Below the pieces are notes generated by a model. The model had not been told where the DNA came from, did not search any database, and worked only from the letters and a program-made list of their open reading frames with translations. Below, piece after piece: positions 24,279 through 33,000 of a stretch of 64,000 bases of DNA (its first letter is position 1; each line of letters begins with the position of its first letter). Position numbers and translations under genes: made by a program. Source of the stretch: Fimbriimonas sp. Its GTDB lineage: Bacteria > Armatimonadota > Fimbriimonadia > Fimbriimonadales > Fimbriimonadaceae. Location: positions 22,760-86,759 of the forward strand of contig JARLGV010000089.1 in NCBI GenBank assembly GCA_031292555.1. Reading direction: 5' to 3'.

Positions 24279-25043
24279 TTACACGGCTTCGCCTAGGTAG
24301 GCGGCGATCACCTTCGGGTCGTTCCGGATCGCGCTTGGAGGTCCTTGGGCGATCTCCTCTCCATGGTCCAGCACGACAATTCGCTCGCAAAGGTTCATGA
24401 CGAACCTCATATCGTGTTCGATGAGGAGAACCGTCATTCCGTGCTCGTCGCGGATCTTCTTGACCATCACAAGCAACTCCTCCTTCTCAAGTGGGTTCAT
24501 TCCCGCTGCCGGCTCGTCGAGTAGCAGCAGTTCCGGCTGCGTAGCCATCGCCCGAGCAATCTCCAGGCGACGCTGCATACCGTAGGAAAGGTCGGCACTA
24601 CGAACGTCGGCAACGTGCGCGAGGTTGACGACCTTGAGAAGTTCCATCGCCTCCGCCCTTAGCCGGTTCGTCTCATTGATCGAACTGGGAAGGTAGGCCA
24701 AAGCGCTAAACAGCCCGGTCCTATGGCGGAGGTAACCGCCAACCACCACATTCTCGAGCACGCTGAGAGCTCGGAACAACCTAATGTTTTGGAACGTTCT
24801 GGCGATTCCGTGGGCGGCGATCTTGCTGGAAGGCGTACCTCCGATGCTCTTGCCTCGAAAGGTAATGACTCCCGATGTGGGTTTGTAGACGCCCGTGATC
24901 AAATTGAAGCACGTGGTCTTTCCTGCGCCGTTGGGTCCGATCAGGCCGAACAGGTCGCCCTTGTCTAACTCGAACGACACGGAGTTCACGGCGACCAATC
25001 CGCCGAATTTGATGGTTGCGGAATCCAGTCTGAGTAGGCTCAT
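24279..25043 (-). CDS. livG: Branched-chain amino-acid ABC importer ATPase
   Basis: A 254-residue ATPase with Walker A G-P-N-G-A-G-K-T-T (about residue 36), the LivG-type insert Y-K-P-T-S-G-V-I-T-F, signature L-S-Y-G-M-Q-R-R-L-E-I-A-R, and Walker B L-L-L-L-D-E-P-A-A-G-M-N-P. The N-P after the Walker B and the E-H-D-M-R-F-V-M switch are LivG hallmarks. It overlaps the livM-type gene by 4 nt and is the last gene of the cluster; a second ATPase (livF) is not adjacent. Confidence 0.92.
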   Translation of the reverse strand: MSLLRLDSATIKFGGLVAVNSVSFELDKGDLFGLIGPNGAGKTTCFNLITGVYKPTSGVITFRGKSIGGTPSSKIAAHGIARTFQNIRLFRALSVLENVVVGGYLRHRTGLFSALAYLPSSINETNRLRAEAMELLKVVNLAHVADVRSADLSYGMQRRLEIARAMATQPELLLLDEPAAGMNPLEKEELLVMVKKIRDEHGMTVLLIEHDMRFVMNLCERIVVLDHGEEIAQGPPSAIRNDPKVIAAYLGEAV

Positions 25044-26242
25044 ACGGTCGCCCTCCGACGCCTACCGATCAAGCGGCCCACCCAATCCCAACTGAACTCG
25101 TGGTGCGCAAAGACGCCTTGCGGACGCAAAAGCATGAGGACGATCAGGGTCACCGCAAAAATCGCCATTCGGAGTTGGCCAATCATGATGATCTTGTCGT
25201 GAAGCGCACCGATCTTGTTCATCATCACGCTCGCGATCGCTTGCACGATCAAGCCGACGACGACACCCCCTATTCCGAAGCAGAGCCGATTCAGGCGTGA
25301 CCGCTTGGCATCTTCATAGACGTGCCGAAGCACGGCAACCGCGAAGATCACGCCTATCATCCACGCCACGACGGTGCCGCCCGTCAGGGTGAGAGGACCA
25401 CCGGAAGCGTCCTTCAGACCTCGGAGGTATTCAGGAAGCAATGTCAGGAAAACGGCAGCAAAAATCGAACCCGTGATCGATCCGGTGCCTCCCAGAACGA
25501 CCATCGTCAGGATGATGAAACTCACATCCATGCCAAAGGTCGCCGGCGTAATGAATCCCTCGTAGCTGGCAAGCAAGGCGCCTGCCGATCCTGCGAAGGC
25601 CGATCCGAGCACGAATGCCGTTACTTTGGCCCTTGTGACGTTGACGCCCATTGCCGAACTGGCGACCTCATCCTCGCGAACCGCAAGGAAGGGAAGCCCG
25701 CTCGCCGTTTTCAGCAGGTTCCGGCAAACCGCGACACAGAGCACCGCCAACAGCCAAACAAGGGCAATTGACTGAACTTTCGGCTCGATGTTCATGCCGT
25801 AGGAACCGCCTAGGGCCGGCGTATTCTGGACTTGAATCCGGATTATCTCTCCAAACCCAAGCGTCACGATGGCAAGGTAGTCGCCACGGAGTCGAAGCGA
25901 CGGAAGGCCCACAACGAATCCGGCTCCCGCAGCGGCGATTGCCGCGACGACCATAGTAACGACTAGCCACACGAGCGGGGGGAGATGGCTCGACTTGAAG
26001 TAGTGAACTGAGCAAAACCCAGCCATGTAGGCGCCAACTTGATAGAACGCCGCGTGCCCAATCGAGAACTGACCGGTAATGCCGTTGATCAGGTTGAGGC
26101 TGACCGACAGGGTCACATAGAGGCCAGCCAATATCAGGAGTCGCTGAATATAGTCGCTCTGACCGCCGGCTACTACCTGCAAACCCGCACAGCCAGCTAT
26201 GGCGCCAAGGATAGAAAGAACACGTATGAGCCAGAAGTTCAT
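25040..26242 (-). CDS. livM: Branched-chain amino-acid ABC permease, LivM type
   Basis: A 400-residue permease with about ten membrane helices. Family markers are N-L-I-N-G-I-T-G-Q-F-S-I-G-H-A-A-F, L-R-L-R-G-D-Y-L-A-I-V-T-L-G-F-G-E-I and V-V-L-G-G-T-G-S-I-T-G. It overlaps livG downstream and the livH-type gene upstream by 4 nt each, so all three are translationally coupled. It pairs with LivH to form the membrane channel of the importer. Confidence 0.92.
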   Translation of the reverse strand: MNFWLIRVLSILGAIAGCAGLQVVAGGQSDYIQRLLILAGLYVTLSVSLNLINGITGQFSIGHAAFYQVGAYMAGFCSVHYFKSSHLPPLVWLVVTMVVAAIAAAGAGFVVGLPSLRLRGDYLAIVTLGFGEIIRIQVQNTPALGGSYGMNIEPKVQSIALVWLLAVLCVAVCRNLLKTASGLPFLAVREDEVASSAMGVNVTRAKVTAFVLGSAFAGSAGALLASYEGFITPATFGMDVSFIILTMVVLGGTGSITGSIFAAVFLTLLPEYLRGLKDASGGPLTLTGGTVVAWMIGVIFAVAVLRHVYEDAKRSRLNRLCFGIGGVVVGLIVQAIASVMMNKIGALHDKIIMIGQLRMAIFAVTLIVLMLLRPQGVFAHHEFSWDWVGRLIGRRRRATV

Positions 26243-27594
26243 ACTTTCTCCACCTTTGAGGAACCGAGCAGCCCGCCTGGTCGGAAGAGCAACACGATGA
26301 TCAGGATCACAAACGCGATGGCATCCTTGTATTCGCTATAGCCCGCCCAAATGACTAAAGTCTCGGCGGCTCCCATAAGAAACCCGCCTAATACCGCTCC
26401 CGGGATGTTCCCAATTCCACCTAGAACCGCGGCTACGAACGCCTTGACGCCAGGTAGAAGTCCGTAAAAAGTAGTAAGAGGCGTGCCTTGGAACGTCGCA
26501 ATCATCATTGCGCCCGCTCCTGCCAAAGAGGATCCGACGACGAACGTGAACGTGATGATCGAGTTCACGTTGATGCCCATCAGTCCCGCCGAATCGAAAT
26601 CGTGAGAGACCGCACGCATAGCGCGGCCCGGGCTCGTGTACATGACGAGGTAGGTCAGACCCGCCATCAAGACAAGGACCGTGACCAACATAATGATCCG
26701 GCTTTGTTGGATCGTGATACTGACGCCCGCCGAGTCCTCCTTCCTCTTCGCATCGTTGTAGACGGTAGCGGCGGTTCTGGCGGCATCGCGAATCTTCTCG
26801 CCCTCCGGAGGCAGGTCAAACTGGGACCTCCCGGTCTGAGCAAGGTAGTCGTCGAACTGCTTCTTGGTCGACTCGTAGACGGGAGTCGCCTTCACCACCG
26901 CTTGGTGAAGAGCGGGAGGCGCCGGCCATAGGTGCTTAGTGATCGTCTGTCGGTATGGGTTGACCTTCTCAACGATGCTTGGAGGAGGGCTATTCGGAAG
27001 GAAGAGTGCCCCACCGTTTTGAAGCAGCATCGAAACACCGATGGCGGTAATGAGCGATGCGATTCTGGAATGAGCGCGCATCGGGCGATAGGCGAAGCGT
27101 TCGATGAGCACGCCGACGATCGCACAAACTGTCATGCTCGCTAATAGCATGATCACGAGGTTTAGGGCCTGCGGTTGGAACTTGCCAACGAGCATGGCGA
27201 GCAAACCAAGCACGATCAGTGTCCAGCCGACGGCCTTGACGAGAGTCGGCAGAGCCCGGATTCTCAGCGTGGCCAATGCCAACGCAACGCCAATAATCAG
27301 TGCAATCAGGCCGCCCGTGACTACCGTACCTGAAGCCAAAATCGGTCGAGGATCGGCGCCAATCGCTGCGCTTGGACCATAACCCAACATGTACGAAGCG
27401 AAGAGCGCGATGTACGCGCCAAGCATATAGACTTCGCCATGGGCAAAGTTTATGAGCCGCAATATGCCATAGACCATCGTGTAGCCGAGGGCCATAAGCG
27501 CGTAGATGGCCCCCAAAAGGAGGCCATTGACTAACTGGTCAGGTAGCGTTTGGAAGTCCAGCGACGCCAGGACAAGGTGCGCAGTGAATCCCAT
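26239..27594 (-). CDS. livH: Branched-chain amino-acid ABC permease, LivH type, with insertions
   Basis: A 451-residue permease, some 150 longer than typical LivH. Family markers include G-A-I-Y-A-L-M-A-L-G-Y-T-M-V-Y-G, I-N-F-A-H-G-E-V-Y-M-L-G-A and V-L-G-G-I-G-N-I-P-G-A. Two extra blocks are visible: an added hydrophobic stretch near residues 85-130, and a hydrophilic helical insert of about 85 residues (about 205-290, rich in Lys/Asp/Ala) between helices. The insert is followed by a normal helix beginning I-I-M-L-V-T-V-L-V-L-M. Confidence 0.88.
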   Translation of the reverse strand: MGFTAHLVLASLDFQTLPDQLVNGLLLGAIYALMALGYTMVYGILRLINFAHGEVYMLGAYIALFASYMLGYGPSAAIGADPRPILASGTVVTGGLIALIIGVALALATLRIRALPTLVKAVGWTLIVLGLLAMLVGKFQPQALNLVIMLLASMTVCAIVGVLIERFAYRPMRAHSRIASLITAIGVSMLLQNGGALFLPNSPPPSIVEKVNPYRQTITKHLWPAPPALHQAVVKATPVYESTKKQFDDYLAQTGRSQFDLPPEGEKIRDAARTAATVYNDAKRKEDSAGVSITIQQSRIIMLVTVLVLMAGLTYLVMYTSPGRAMRAVSHDFDSAGLMGINVNSIITFTFVVGSSLAGAGAMMIATFQGTPLTTFYGLLPGVKAFVAAVLGGIGNIPGAVLGGFLMGAAETLVIWAGYSEYKDAIAFVILIIVLLFRPGGLLGSSKVEKV

Positions 27595-27597
27595 CCG

Positions 27598-28905
27598 TTA
27601 CTTGGGCAATCCTGTTTTTTCGTCGTAATCGTAGGCTTTCGCAAATGTCTGACCGTCCTTGGTCAACTGCACCACGAGGGCCCGCTTTGGCGGGTTGCCA
27701 TTCTTGCCCTTCAGCGTGATCGAGCCGGAAACTCCCTTGAAGTCCGTCGTATCGGCTACCGCAGCCTGCAGACCCGCTGCGTCCTTGGTCTTGGCCCGCT
27801 TCAGAGCGTCGCAGGCCAGCATGGCGGCGTCATAGCCAAGAGCGCCCATCGTAGTGGCCGGGTAATTGCAGTCGTACCGTCCGCCCCACTTCAACAGGAA
27901 CTCCTTGACCGCAGGGCGATCCTCCTTGTTGTTGTAGTGGTTGCAGAAGTAGCTGCCGATGATGGCGTCGCCACCGGACTTGAGGATCTCGCTGCTGTCC
28001 CAACCGTCGCCGCCCATCATCTTTACGTTTAGGCCTGCATCCTTCGCCTGTCGAGCGATCGGACCAGTCTCGCTGAAGTAGCCGCTCATGAACAGACCGT
28101 CGGGGCTCTTCGCCTTCAAGTTCGTCAACTGGCCGGTAAAGGTCGTGTTGCCGCTCTCATAGAACTGCTCGTCGACGATCTTGCCGCCGAGCTTCGTGAA
28201 GAACGCGCGGAAGCTGTCGCTCAAACCGGTGGAGTAAGGCTGCTTCTTGTCCGTCATGAGCGCAACGTTTCGAAGGCCAAGCTCTTCGTAAGCGAATTTC
28301 GCCATGACCGGACCTTGGAATGCGTCGGTGTAGCAGACACGGAAAATGTTCGGCTGTCCCTGGGTCAAGTCGGTGCGTGTTGCGCCGACCGCGATGAGCG
28401 GAAGATTTCTTTCCTTGGCGACCGTCCCCATCTGGGCGGTGATGCCGGAAGAGACTTCGCCGAGCAGGCAGATCACCTTATCGTCGGAGACAAGTTTCTC
28501 CGCTGCGCTCTTGCCCTGCTCTGGTCGGGAATTACTGTCCTCGATGAAGAGGCTTACCTTCTTTCCGTCGACTCCGCCTGCCGCGTTGAACTCCTGAACG
28601 GCAAGACGAGCGCCCTTGACGCAATCTTCACCCCACGGCTTGAGGTCGCCGTTCTGGCTCGCAACTAGGCCGATCGGAATCCCGCCCGGAACCACGTCGT
28701 CGGGGGCAGCAGCAGTGTTGGCCGTGCATCCAGGAATCTTTGTGCTGTCGGCTGACGCAGTCGTCGAAGGCGAAGTTGTTCCGCCAGACGAACCGCTTGA
28801 GGACGGCGTACTGTCTCCGCCCGAACAGCCGCTTCCGAAAACGGCGCCGGCGGCAAGCAGCGCCATACCAAGTTTAAAGGAGAACCTATTCTTAATAATC
28901 ATCAT
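27598..28905 (-). CDS. Branched-chain amino-acid ABC substrate-binding lipoprotein
   Basis: A 435-residue periplasmic-binding protein of the LivJ/K type. The ATG at 28905 (or the next codon) begins a lipoprotein signal with lipobox-like V-F-G-S-G-C-S-G-G, followed by a Ser/Thr-rich linker. The receptor family pattern then appears: I-P-I-G-L-V-A-S-Q-N-G-D, G-V-D-G-K-K-V-S-L-F-I-E-D and the type I fold through G-A-L-G-Y-D-A-A-M-L. Lipid anchoring of the receptor is seen in organisms that tether binding proteins to a membrane. First gene of the operon, 3 nt upstream of livH. Confidence 0.9.
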   Translation of the reverse strand: MMIIKNRFSFKLGMALLAAGAVFGSGCSGGDSTPSSSGSSGGTTSPSTTASADSTKIPGCTANTAAAPDDVVPGGIPIGLVASQNGDLKPWGEDCVKGARLAVQEFNAAGGVDGKKVSLFIEDSNSRPEQGKSAAEKLVSDDKVICLLGEVSSGITAQMGTVAKERNLPLIAVGATRTDLTQGQPNIFRVCYTDAFQGPVMAKFAYEELGLRNVALMTDKKQPYSTGLSDSFRAFFTKLGGKIVDEQFYESGNTTFTGQLTNLKAKSPDGLFMSGYFSETGPIARQAKDAGLNVKMMGGDGWDSSEILKSGGDAIIGSYFCNHYNNKEDRPAVKEFLLKWGGRYDCNYPATTMGALGYDAAMLACDALKRAKTKDAAGLQAAVADTTDFKGVSGSITLKGKNGNPPKRALVVQLTKDGQTFAKAYDYDEKTGLPK

Positions 28906-29029
28906 GCTGGGTCCACCACCATCCCAATGGAGAAGTGCCCGAGAACGTGGTTCGCGGTTGACGTAGTATACAGAATACGGCTCTCGGATGCCACGATTGA
29001 GGTTGCGGTGTTGAGGTTCCTTGGCACGG

Positions 29030-29035
29030 TACAAT
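29030..29035 (+). promoter_or_regulatory. -10-like TACAAT before the TPR gene
   Basis: TACAAT ends 16 nt before ATG 29052 with TTGAGG (29011-29016) about 13 nt further up. No Shine-Dalgarno is visible. Confidence 0.3.
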
Positions 29036-29051
29036 TCGCCCACCGCCCTCT

Positions 29052-29846
29052 ATGCCGAACGATGCAACTCGCCTGCTAATTGAAAGTGCGCTCCAGGCCA
29101 TACAGGAGCAGAGATACACCGACGCGCTCTCGATACTGGACCAAGCTGCAGAGGCGGACGCCGAGGAGCACCAGGTTCATGAGTTGAGGGGAATCGCCTT
29201 TGCAAAAACAGGCCGCGTCGAGGCCTCCATTGAGGCATTTCGCAAGGCGACGTCCCTGGCTCCGACCGCAAGAGGCTTCTATAACCTCGGAGTACAGCTG
29301 TCCGAGAGCGGAGCGAAGGCCGAAGCGAAGCAGGCCATCGAAAAGGCGCTTGAACTCGATCCCAAGCACTTGAGTGCAAAGAAGCTCCTAAAAGAACTGA
29401 CCATTTATGAGTCCGGCGCCATCGGCGGATCCAAGTCCGACCGGACCAGTCACCCCAGGACTTCAAGGCCCTATGGGCTAGGAAAGAAGCATCTTTTTGC
29501 GCTGATGCACGAGCATCAGCGCGAATGGACCGCGCTAGGCTGGACGATCGTAGGATTTGCTGTTGTTTCCACTATCCTAGTCAAGCTGAACTTTCCCCTG
29601 ATAGCCCCGAAGGTTCCCGACTTGAAGAATGCACTTGCGGGCTACAAGCCCATCAGATCGGCATCCGCATTCGCGACGATTGTATTTTTCATTTCGACCA
29701 TTCTCGCCAGCATGATCTGGACGTCGCTTGACTTGATCGACCGTCGAGGGCGTGTTCTATGGATGATCCCGATGATGCTATGTTGCTTCCTGTTCATGCC
29801 GTTCGCGTCGCAATCGCTGTACATGGCGATTGGCCGCCGCGATTGA
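29052..29846 (+). CDS. TPR-repeat protein with C-terminal membrane helices
   Basis: A 264-residue protein. The first ~115 residues are three tetratricopeptide repeats (A-L-Q-A-I-Q-E-Q-R-Y-T-D-A-L-S, then G-I-A-F-A-K-T-G-R-V-E-A-S-I, then G-V-Q-L-S-E-S-G-A-K-A-E-A-K). A basic linker follows, then three membrane helices (about 158-178, 200-222, 232-255). The TPR domain should be cytoplasmic and serve protein binding. Partner unknown. Confidence 0.75.
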   Translation: MPNDATRLLIESALQAIQEQRYTDALSILDQAAEADAEEHQVHELRGIAFAKTGRVEASIEAFRKATSLAPTARGFYNLGVQLSESGAKAEAKQAIEKALELDPKHLSAKKLLKELTIYESGAIGGSKSDRTSHPRTSRPYGLGKKHLFALMHEHQREWTALGWTIVGFAVVSTILVKLNFPLIAPKVPDLKNALAGYKPIRSASAFATIVFFISTILASMIWTSLDLIDRRGRVLWMIPMMLCCFLFMPFASQSLYMAIGRRD

Positions 29847-30031
29847 TCTTTTACTGTAGCGACTGCGAGCGTGTTCCGAGGCGAGACCGTAACACTTGAG
29901 GCGGTTCAAAACGTATAGAATCACCAAACGGTTGCTTGGCTCGCCGGAACCCCACGTGGACGATTTACCGTCGCACACGAATCTTGAGCCTCGAATCGCG
30001 AATCTCGCCGAACGCTACCAACATACGATCT

Positions 30032-31195
30032 ATGCCGCTCCTCATTAACCTACTCGCCCTAGTCGCGTTTCAAACGCCTGTCGAAGTTCCGTTTCGTGTC
30101 GGTGACCAAGCCCTGATTCTGGATGCGGTCGTAAACGGTCGGAAAGTCTCGGTAATGTTTGACACCGGATTTGGCGGAGCCGTAGATCTTTCCAATACGA
30201 TCAACGTCGGAGAACCAGACGGAACTGCGAGGCTCCGCGACTTCGTGGGCGAGTTGGATGCCCAAACCGTGAAAATCAAGAGCCTGACGATCGGATCGAA
30301 GTCTGTTGATGCGGCGGGAATGGACGTTGTGCTTTCCCGCCCCGAGGATTACTCGTTTATATATGGTCAACATTGCGACGGCATCATGGGATTTGGGGTC
30401 ATCAAGAACAACGTCACAGAGATCAACTTTCAGAAGCAGAAATTTGTTTTCTATCCAAACTCGTTCGACATATCAACTCGAACGCCCGACAACAAGAAGA
30501 CGTTCTTGGTAAAAATGCTCCCCCTGGGAACGAATGCGGTGGAATTACCTGTCCTGACTCCCAACGGTCAAACCCTCACGATGGCGCTTGACACTGGCAA
30601 TTCGTTCTATGCCACCTCTCACCGTGATTCGCTTGAGCGTGTTGGCCTATGGGACAGTGGCAAGGACCCCAAGTTCACGACGATGGCTGGAGTCGCATCG
30701 GGCGCCGTCGTGAGTTGGAACAAGAAGATGGCCAATATGACGATCTTCGGTGTTCCGGTTCCGGCGAGCACGTGGGATGTGATCGATCTTCCGTCTAGCT
30801 CTGCAGAGGCGGACGGAACCGTCGGTTTCGAGTTCCTACGAAACTTCAACATCATCATCGACTACAACCGCCGGCGAGTCTGGCTTGAGAATTGGACGAG
30901 CAAGGTCGAGAACGATCCGCCCGGAGATCTCGGGATTTCGGCATTGTACAGCAGTAACTCACGGAGCGTAGTAATCGTGAGCGTTTCGCCAGATAGCCCC
31001 GCAGACGTCGCCGGTATCAAGAAGGGAGACGAGCTACTCTCGATCGGAACTACTGACCTTTCCGGATTGATCTCTTACAAGAAGCTGCGGAAAATGCTGC
31101 TTGGTCCGTCCGGAAGCAAAGTGAAGCTGGCAACCTCCCGTCAAGGCAGCCTCAAGCGGTACGAATTGGAGCGGAAAGCTCTCGTCAACGACTGA
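30032..31195 (+). CDS. Secreted retropepsin-like aspartyl protease with PDZ domain
   Basis: A 387-residue protein with a short signal-like N-terminus. Two aspartyl-protease motifs occur, V-M-F-D-T-G-F-G-G (about residue 44) and M-A-L-D-T-G-N-S-F (about residue 187), each with the D-T-G catalytic triad expected for a two-lobed enzyme. A C-terminal PDZ domain (about 295-375) contains V-S-P-D-S-P-A-D-V-A-G-I-K-K-G-D. This arrangement is known from bacterial pepsin-like/retropepsin-PDZ proteins of uncharacterised role. TTG 29936 is a possible longer start. Confidence 0.75.
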   Translation: MPLLINLLALVAFQTPVEVPFRVGDQALILDAVVNGRKVSVMFDTGFGGAVDLSNTINVGEPDGTARLRDFVGELDAQTVKIKSLTIGSKSVDAAGMDVVLSRPEDYSFIYGQHCDGIMGFGVIKNNVTEINFQKQKFVFYPNSFDISTRTPDNKKTFLVKMLPLGTNAVELPVLTPNGQTLTMALDTGNSFYATSHRDSLERVGLWDSGKDPKFTTMAGVASGAVVSWNKKMANMTIFGVPVPASTWDVIDLPSSSAEADGTVGFEFLRNFNIIIDYNRRRVWLENWTSKVENDPPGDLGISALYSSNSRSVVIVSVSPDSPADVAGIKKGDELLSIGTTDLSGLISYKKLRKMLLGPSGSKVKLATSRQGSLKRYELERKALVND

Positions 31196-31198
31196 CCG

Positions 31199-31849
31199 CT
31201 AACCTACCAGCCACTGAGCGATCGCAGCATCGAGCATCGGCTCGGTGAGTTTTCCCGTAAACGTATTCTGCTGGCTGGGGTGGTATGACGCCACTAAGCG
31301 TGGCCTGTTCGTTGGTTGGTGAACGGCCCCGTGCCCGAACTTCTCAATGCGGATCCCAAGTGTACGATGGACGTTATTCCAAGCGATGCTACCGAGACAA
31401 AGAACTGACTTCCAATCGCGGTTGGACAAGATTCGGGTCAGATATCTGTTGCATTCCCGTAACTCGTCGAGGGACGGCTTGTTGTCGGGCGGCGCACAGT
31501 GGCAAGTCGCTGCCATAAGGACTCCCGACAACGTAAGTCCGTCGCCTCGCTGCACCGATGTAGGCTGATTGGCAACCCCCGCTCGAAAGAGGGCGGCAAA
31601 GAGCCAGTCTCCGCTTCGATCGCCCGTGAACATGCGACCCGTGCGGTTCGCGCCATGGGCCGCCGGAGCGAGGCCGACGATGAGGTGCAAGGCATTGGGG
31701 TCACCGAAGTAGGGAACTGGCCGCGCCCAATATTCCTCGTTCGCAAAGGCCCTCCGCTTCTCTGAACCGATCCTCTCCCGCCACTCGACGAGTCTCGGAC
31801 ACAGTCGGCATTGGATGATCTCGTCGCTGATCTGTTCGATTGTCTCCAT
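31199..31849 (-). CDS. Uracil-DNA glycosylase, family 5 (UdgB type)
   Basis: A 216-residue base-excision repair enzyme removing uracil from DNA. Markers are an N-terminal C-x-x-C (C-R-L-C-P-R-L) and later cysteines in C-H-C-A-P-P that would hold a 4Fe-4S cluster, motif A G-L-A-P-A-A-H-G-A-N-R-T-G-R-M-F, G-D-R-S-G-D-W, and C-terminal S-Y-H-P-S-Q-Q-N-T-F-T-G. The G-L-A-P-A-A-H-G wording is that of family 5, lacking the polar catalytic residue of family 4. ATG 31847-31849 is preceded 7 nt upstream by TAGTTT. Confidence 0.9.
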   Translation of the reverse strand: METIEQISDEIIQCRLCPRLVEWRERIGSEKRRAFANEEYWARPVPYFGDPNALHLIVGLAPAAHGANRTGRMFTGDRSGDWLFAALFRAGVANQPTSVQRGDGLTLSGVLMAATCHCAPPDNKPSLDELRECNRYLTRILSNRDWKSVLCLGSIAWNNVHRTLGIRIEKFGHGAVHQPTNRPRLVASYHPSQQNTFTGKLTEPMLDAAIAQWLVG

Positions 31850-31911
31850 TGGAATGAAACTAGATTGTAGGCACATTGTCATGCTCTGAGAGAGAAGTCC
31901 GGACATCCATG

Positions 31912-31917
31912 TAGAAT
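31912..31917 (+). promoter_or_regulatory. -10-like TAGAAT, leaderless spacing
   Basis: TAGAAT ends 6 nt before GTG 31924, no Shine-Dalgarno. A start 6-7 nt after a -10 would place the transcript 5' end on the GTG. Confidence 0.45.
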
Positions 31918-31923
31918 CAAATC

Positions 31924-32274
31924 GTGCCGGTCTATGAATATGAGCCTCGAGACCATGACTGCTTGATGTGCGATGGGCGGATCGATGTGATCCAAACCAT
32001 CCACGAGGCGCCGTTGGAGTTTTGCCCTTGGTGTGGGTTGCCAATTCGCCGGATTGTTAGCAGAGCGGTCATCATGCTGTCCGGAACCGTTCCCGACGAC
32101 AAGACGTCTCGAAAGGGCTTTACAACGTTCCGCCGCGCAGAAAGGGGGGTTTGGGAGAAGATTGCCGGAGAGGGACCGGACCTGCTTGCCGGAACAAAAG
32201 AGGATATGGAGGCTGTCGATGCCGAGAAAACGCCTCCTAAGAAAGTCATCGACTTGGACGCGGATTCCGACTGA
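31924..32274 (+). CDS. FmdB-family zinc-ribbon protein
   Basis: A 116-residue protein beginning M-P-V-Y-E-Y-E, the hallmark of FmdB-type proteins. It has two cysteine pairs (C-L-M-C and C-P-W-C) forming one zinc ribbon in the first 45 residues, then a charged tail. Family members are small putative regulators of unknown biochemical role. The GTG start is preceded by a -10-like hexamer 6 nt away and no Shine-Dalgarno. Divergent from the uracil-DNA glycosylase gene. Confidence 0.78.
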   Translation: MPVYEYEPRDHDCLMCDGRIDVIQTIHEAPLEFCPWCGLPIRRIVSRAVIMLSGTVPDDKTSRKGFTTFRRAERGVWEKIAGEGPDLLAGTKEDMEAVDAEKTPPKKVIDLDADSD

Positions 32275-32283
32275 TTGTGCTGC

Positions 32284-32991
32284 CTAGATTCCCAAGGACT
32301 CTTCGAACCCGCACATAACGTTCATTGCATGAACGGCTTGGGCTGCTCCCGCCTTTCCACTCAAATCGGCAAGTACTCGAACAGTGAGAAGGCTTTCTGG
32401 ATAGTCGTCTGCCATTGCCAGCCGGTAAGCGGCGAACGGTGTTCTTCGTACCAATTCTGGCTGCCACGTGTCGCCGGCGAACTCCCGGATATAGAACGAG
32501 CGCTCGTATCGCTCACGGTAGAGATCGCATATTTCGGCAATACCGATTTCAGAATTGACGGCGATCATGATCGTGGCGGCAAGGACACCATCGAGGTCCA
32601 TCGACTCTACGTGCACTCCCACACTTACGTTTGCCCCCATCAAAGTCAAGGCTTCGTCGATCTCGTTTGGATCGGTCTCTGCGTTTACGATCATCATGGG
32701 TGAGTCAGACAGGATCGCTGCGGTAGCCAGCGGCGCCAAACCTATGAGAGCCAAAGTCGACGTCGGGCTCGGAATCGAAATCACGTCGGCACATACAAGC
32801 GGGTTGTTGTCGATGGTTTCGACAAGCCCGTAGATCGGGGCTCTAGTATCGCCAACCCGAATCGTACGGCGCCAGTCTCCGCAAATGAACCTTAGGCCGG
32901 TCTCGCCGTCCTCCTCGACTGCCTTGATGCGGGGGTGGTGCCGAAGAAGCTCGATTGTTCGCGGATCGCATGCTAGCGCAAGGTCTACCAT
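32284..32991 (-). CDS. Degenerate ArgC-like protein lacking the NADP domain and catalytic Cys
   Basis: A 235-residue protein whose last ~180 residues align by eye to the C-terminal domain of N-acetyl-gamma-glutamyl-phosphate reductase: Y-G-L-V-E, I-S-I-P-S-P-T-S-T-L-A-L at the place of the I-x-x-P-G-C-Y-P-T-A motif, then A-G-A-A-Q-A-V-H-A-M-N-V-M-C-G-F-E-E-S-L-G. The catalytic cysteine is replaced and the substrate-binding histidine region is absent. The N-terminal nucleotide-binding domain is reduced to ~50 residues without a G-x-x-G-x-x-G. The reading frame is intact, so it looks like a pseudoenzyme rather than a broken gene. Start 9 nt after the upstream gene's stop. Confidence 0.65.
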   Translation of the reverse strand: MVDLALACDPRTIELLRHHPRIKAVEEDGETGLRFICGDWRRTIRVGDTRAPIYGLVETIDNNPLVCADVISIPSPTSTLALIGLAPLATAAILSDSPMMIVNAETDPNEIDEALTLMGANVSVGVHVESMDLDGVLAATIMIAVNSEIGIAEICDLYRERYERSFYIREFAGDTWQPELVRRTPFAAYRLAMADDYPESLLTVRVLADLSGKAGAAQAVHAMNVMCGFEESLGI

Positions 32992-33000
32992 GCGCGTGCC

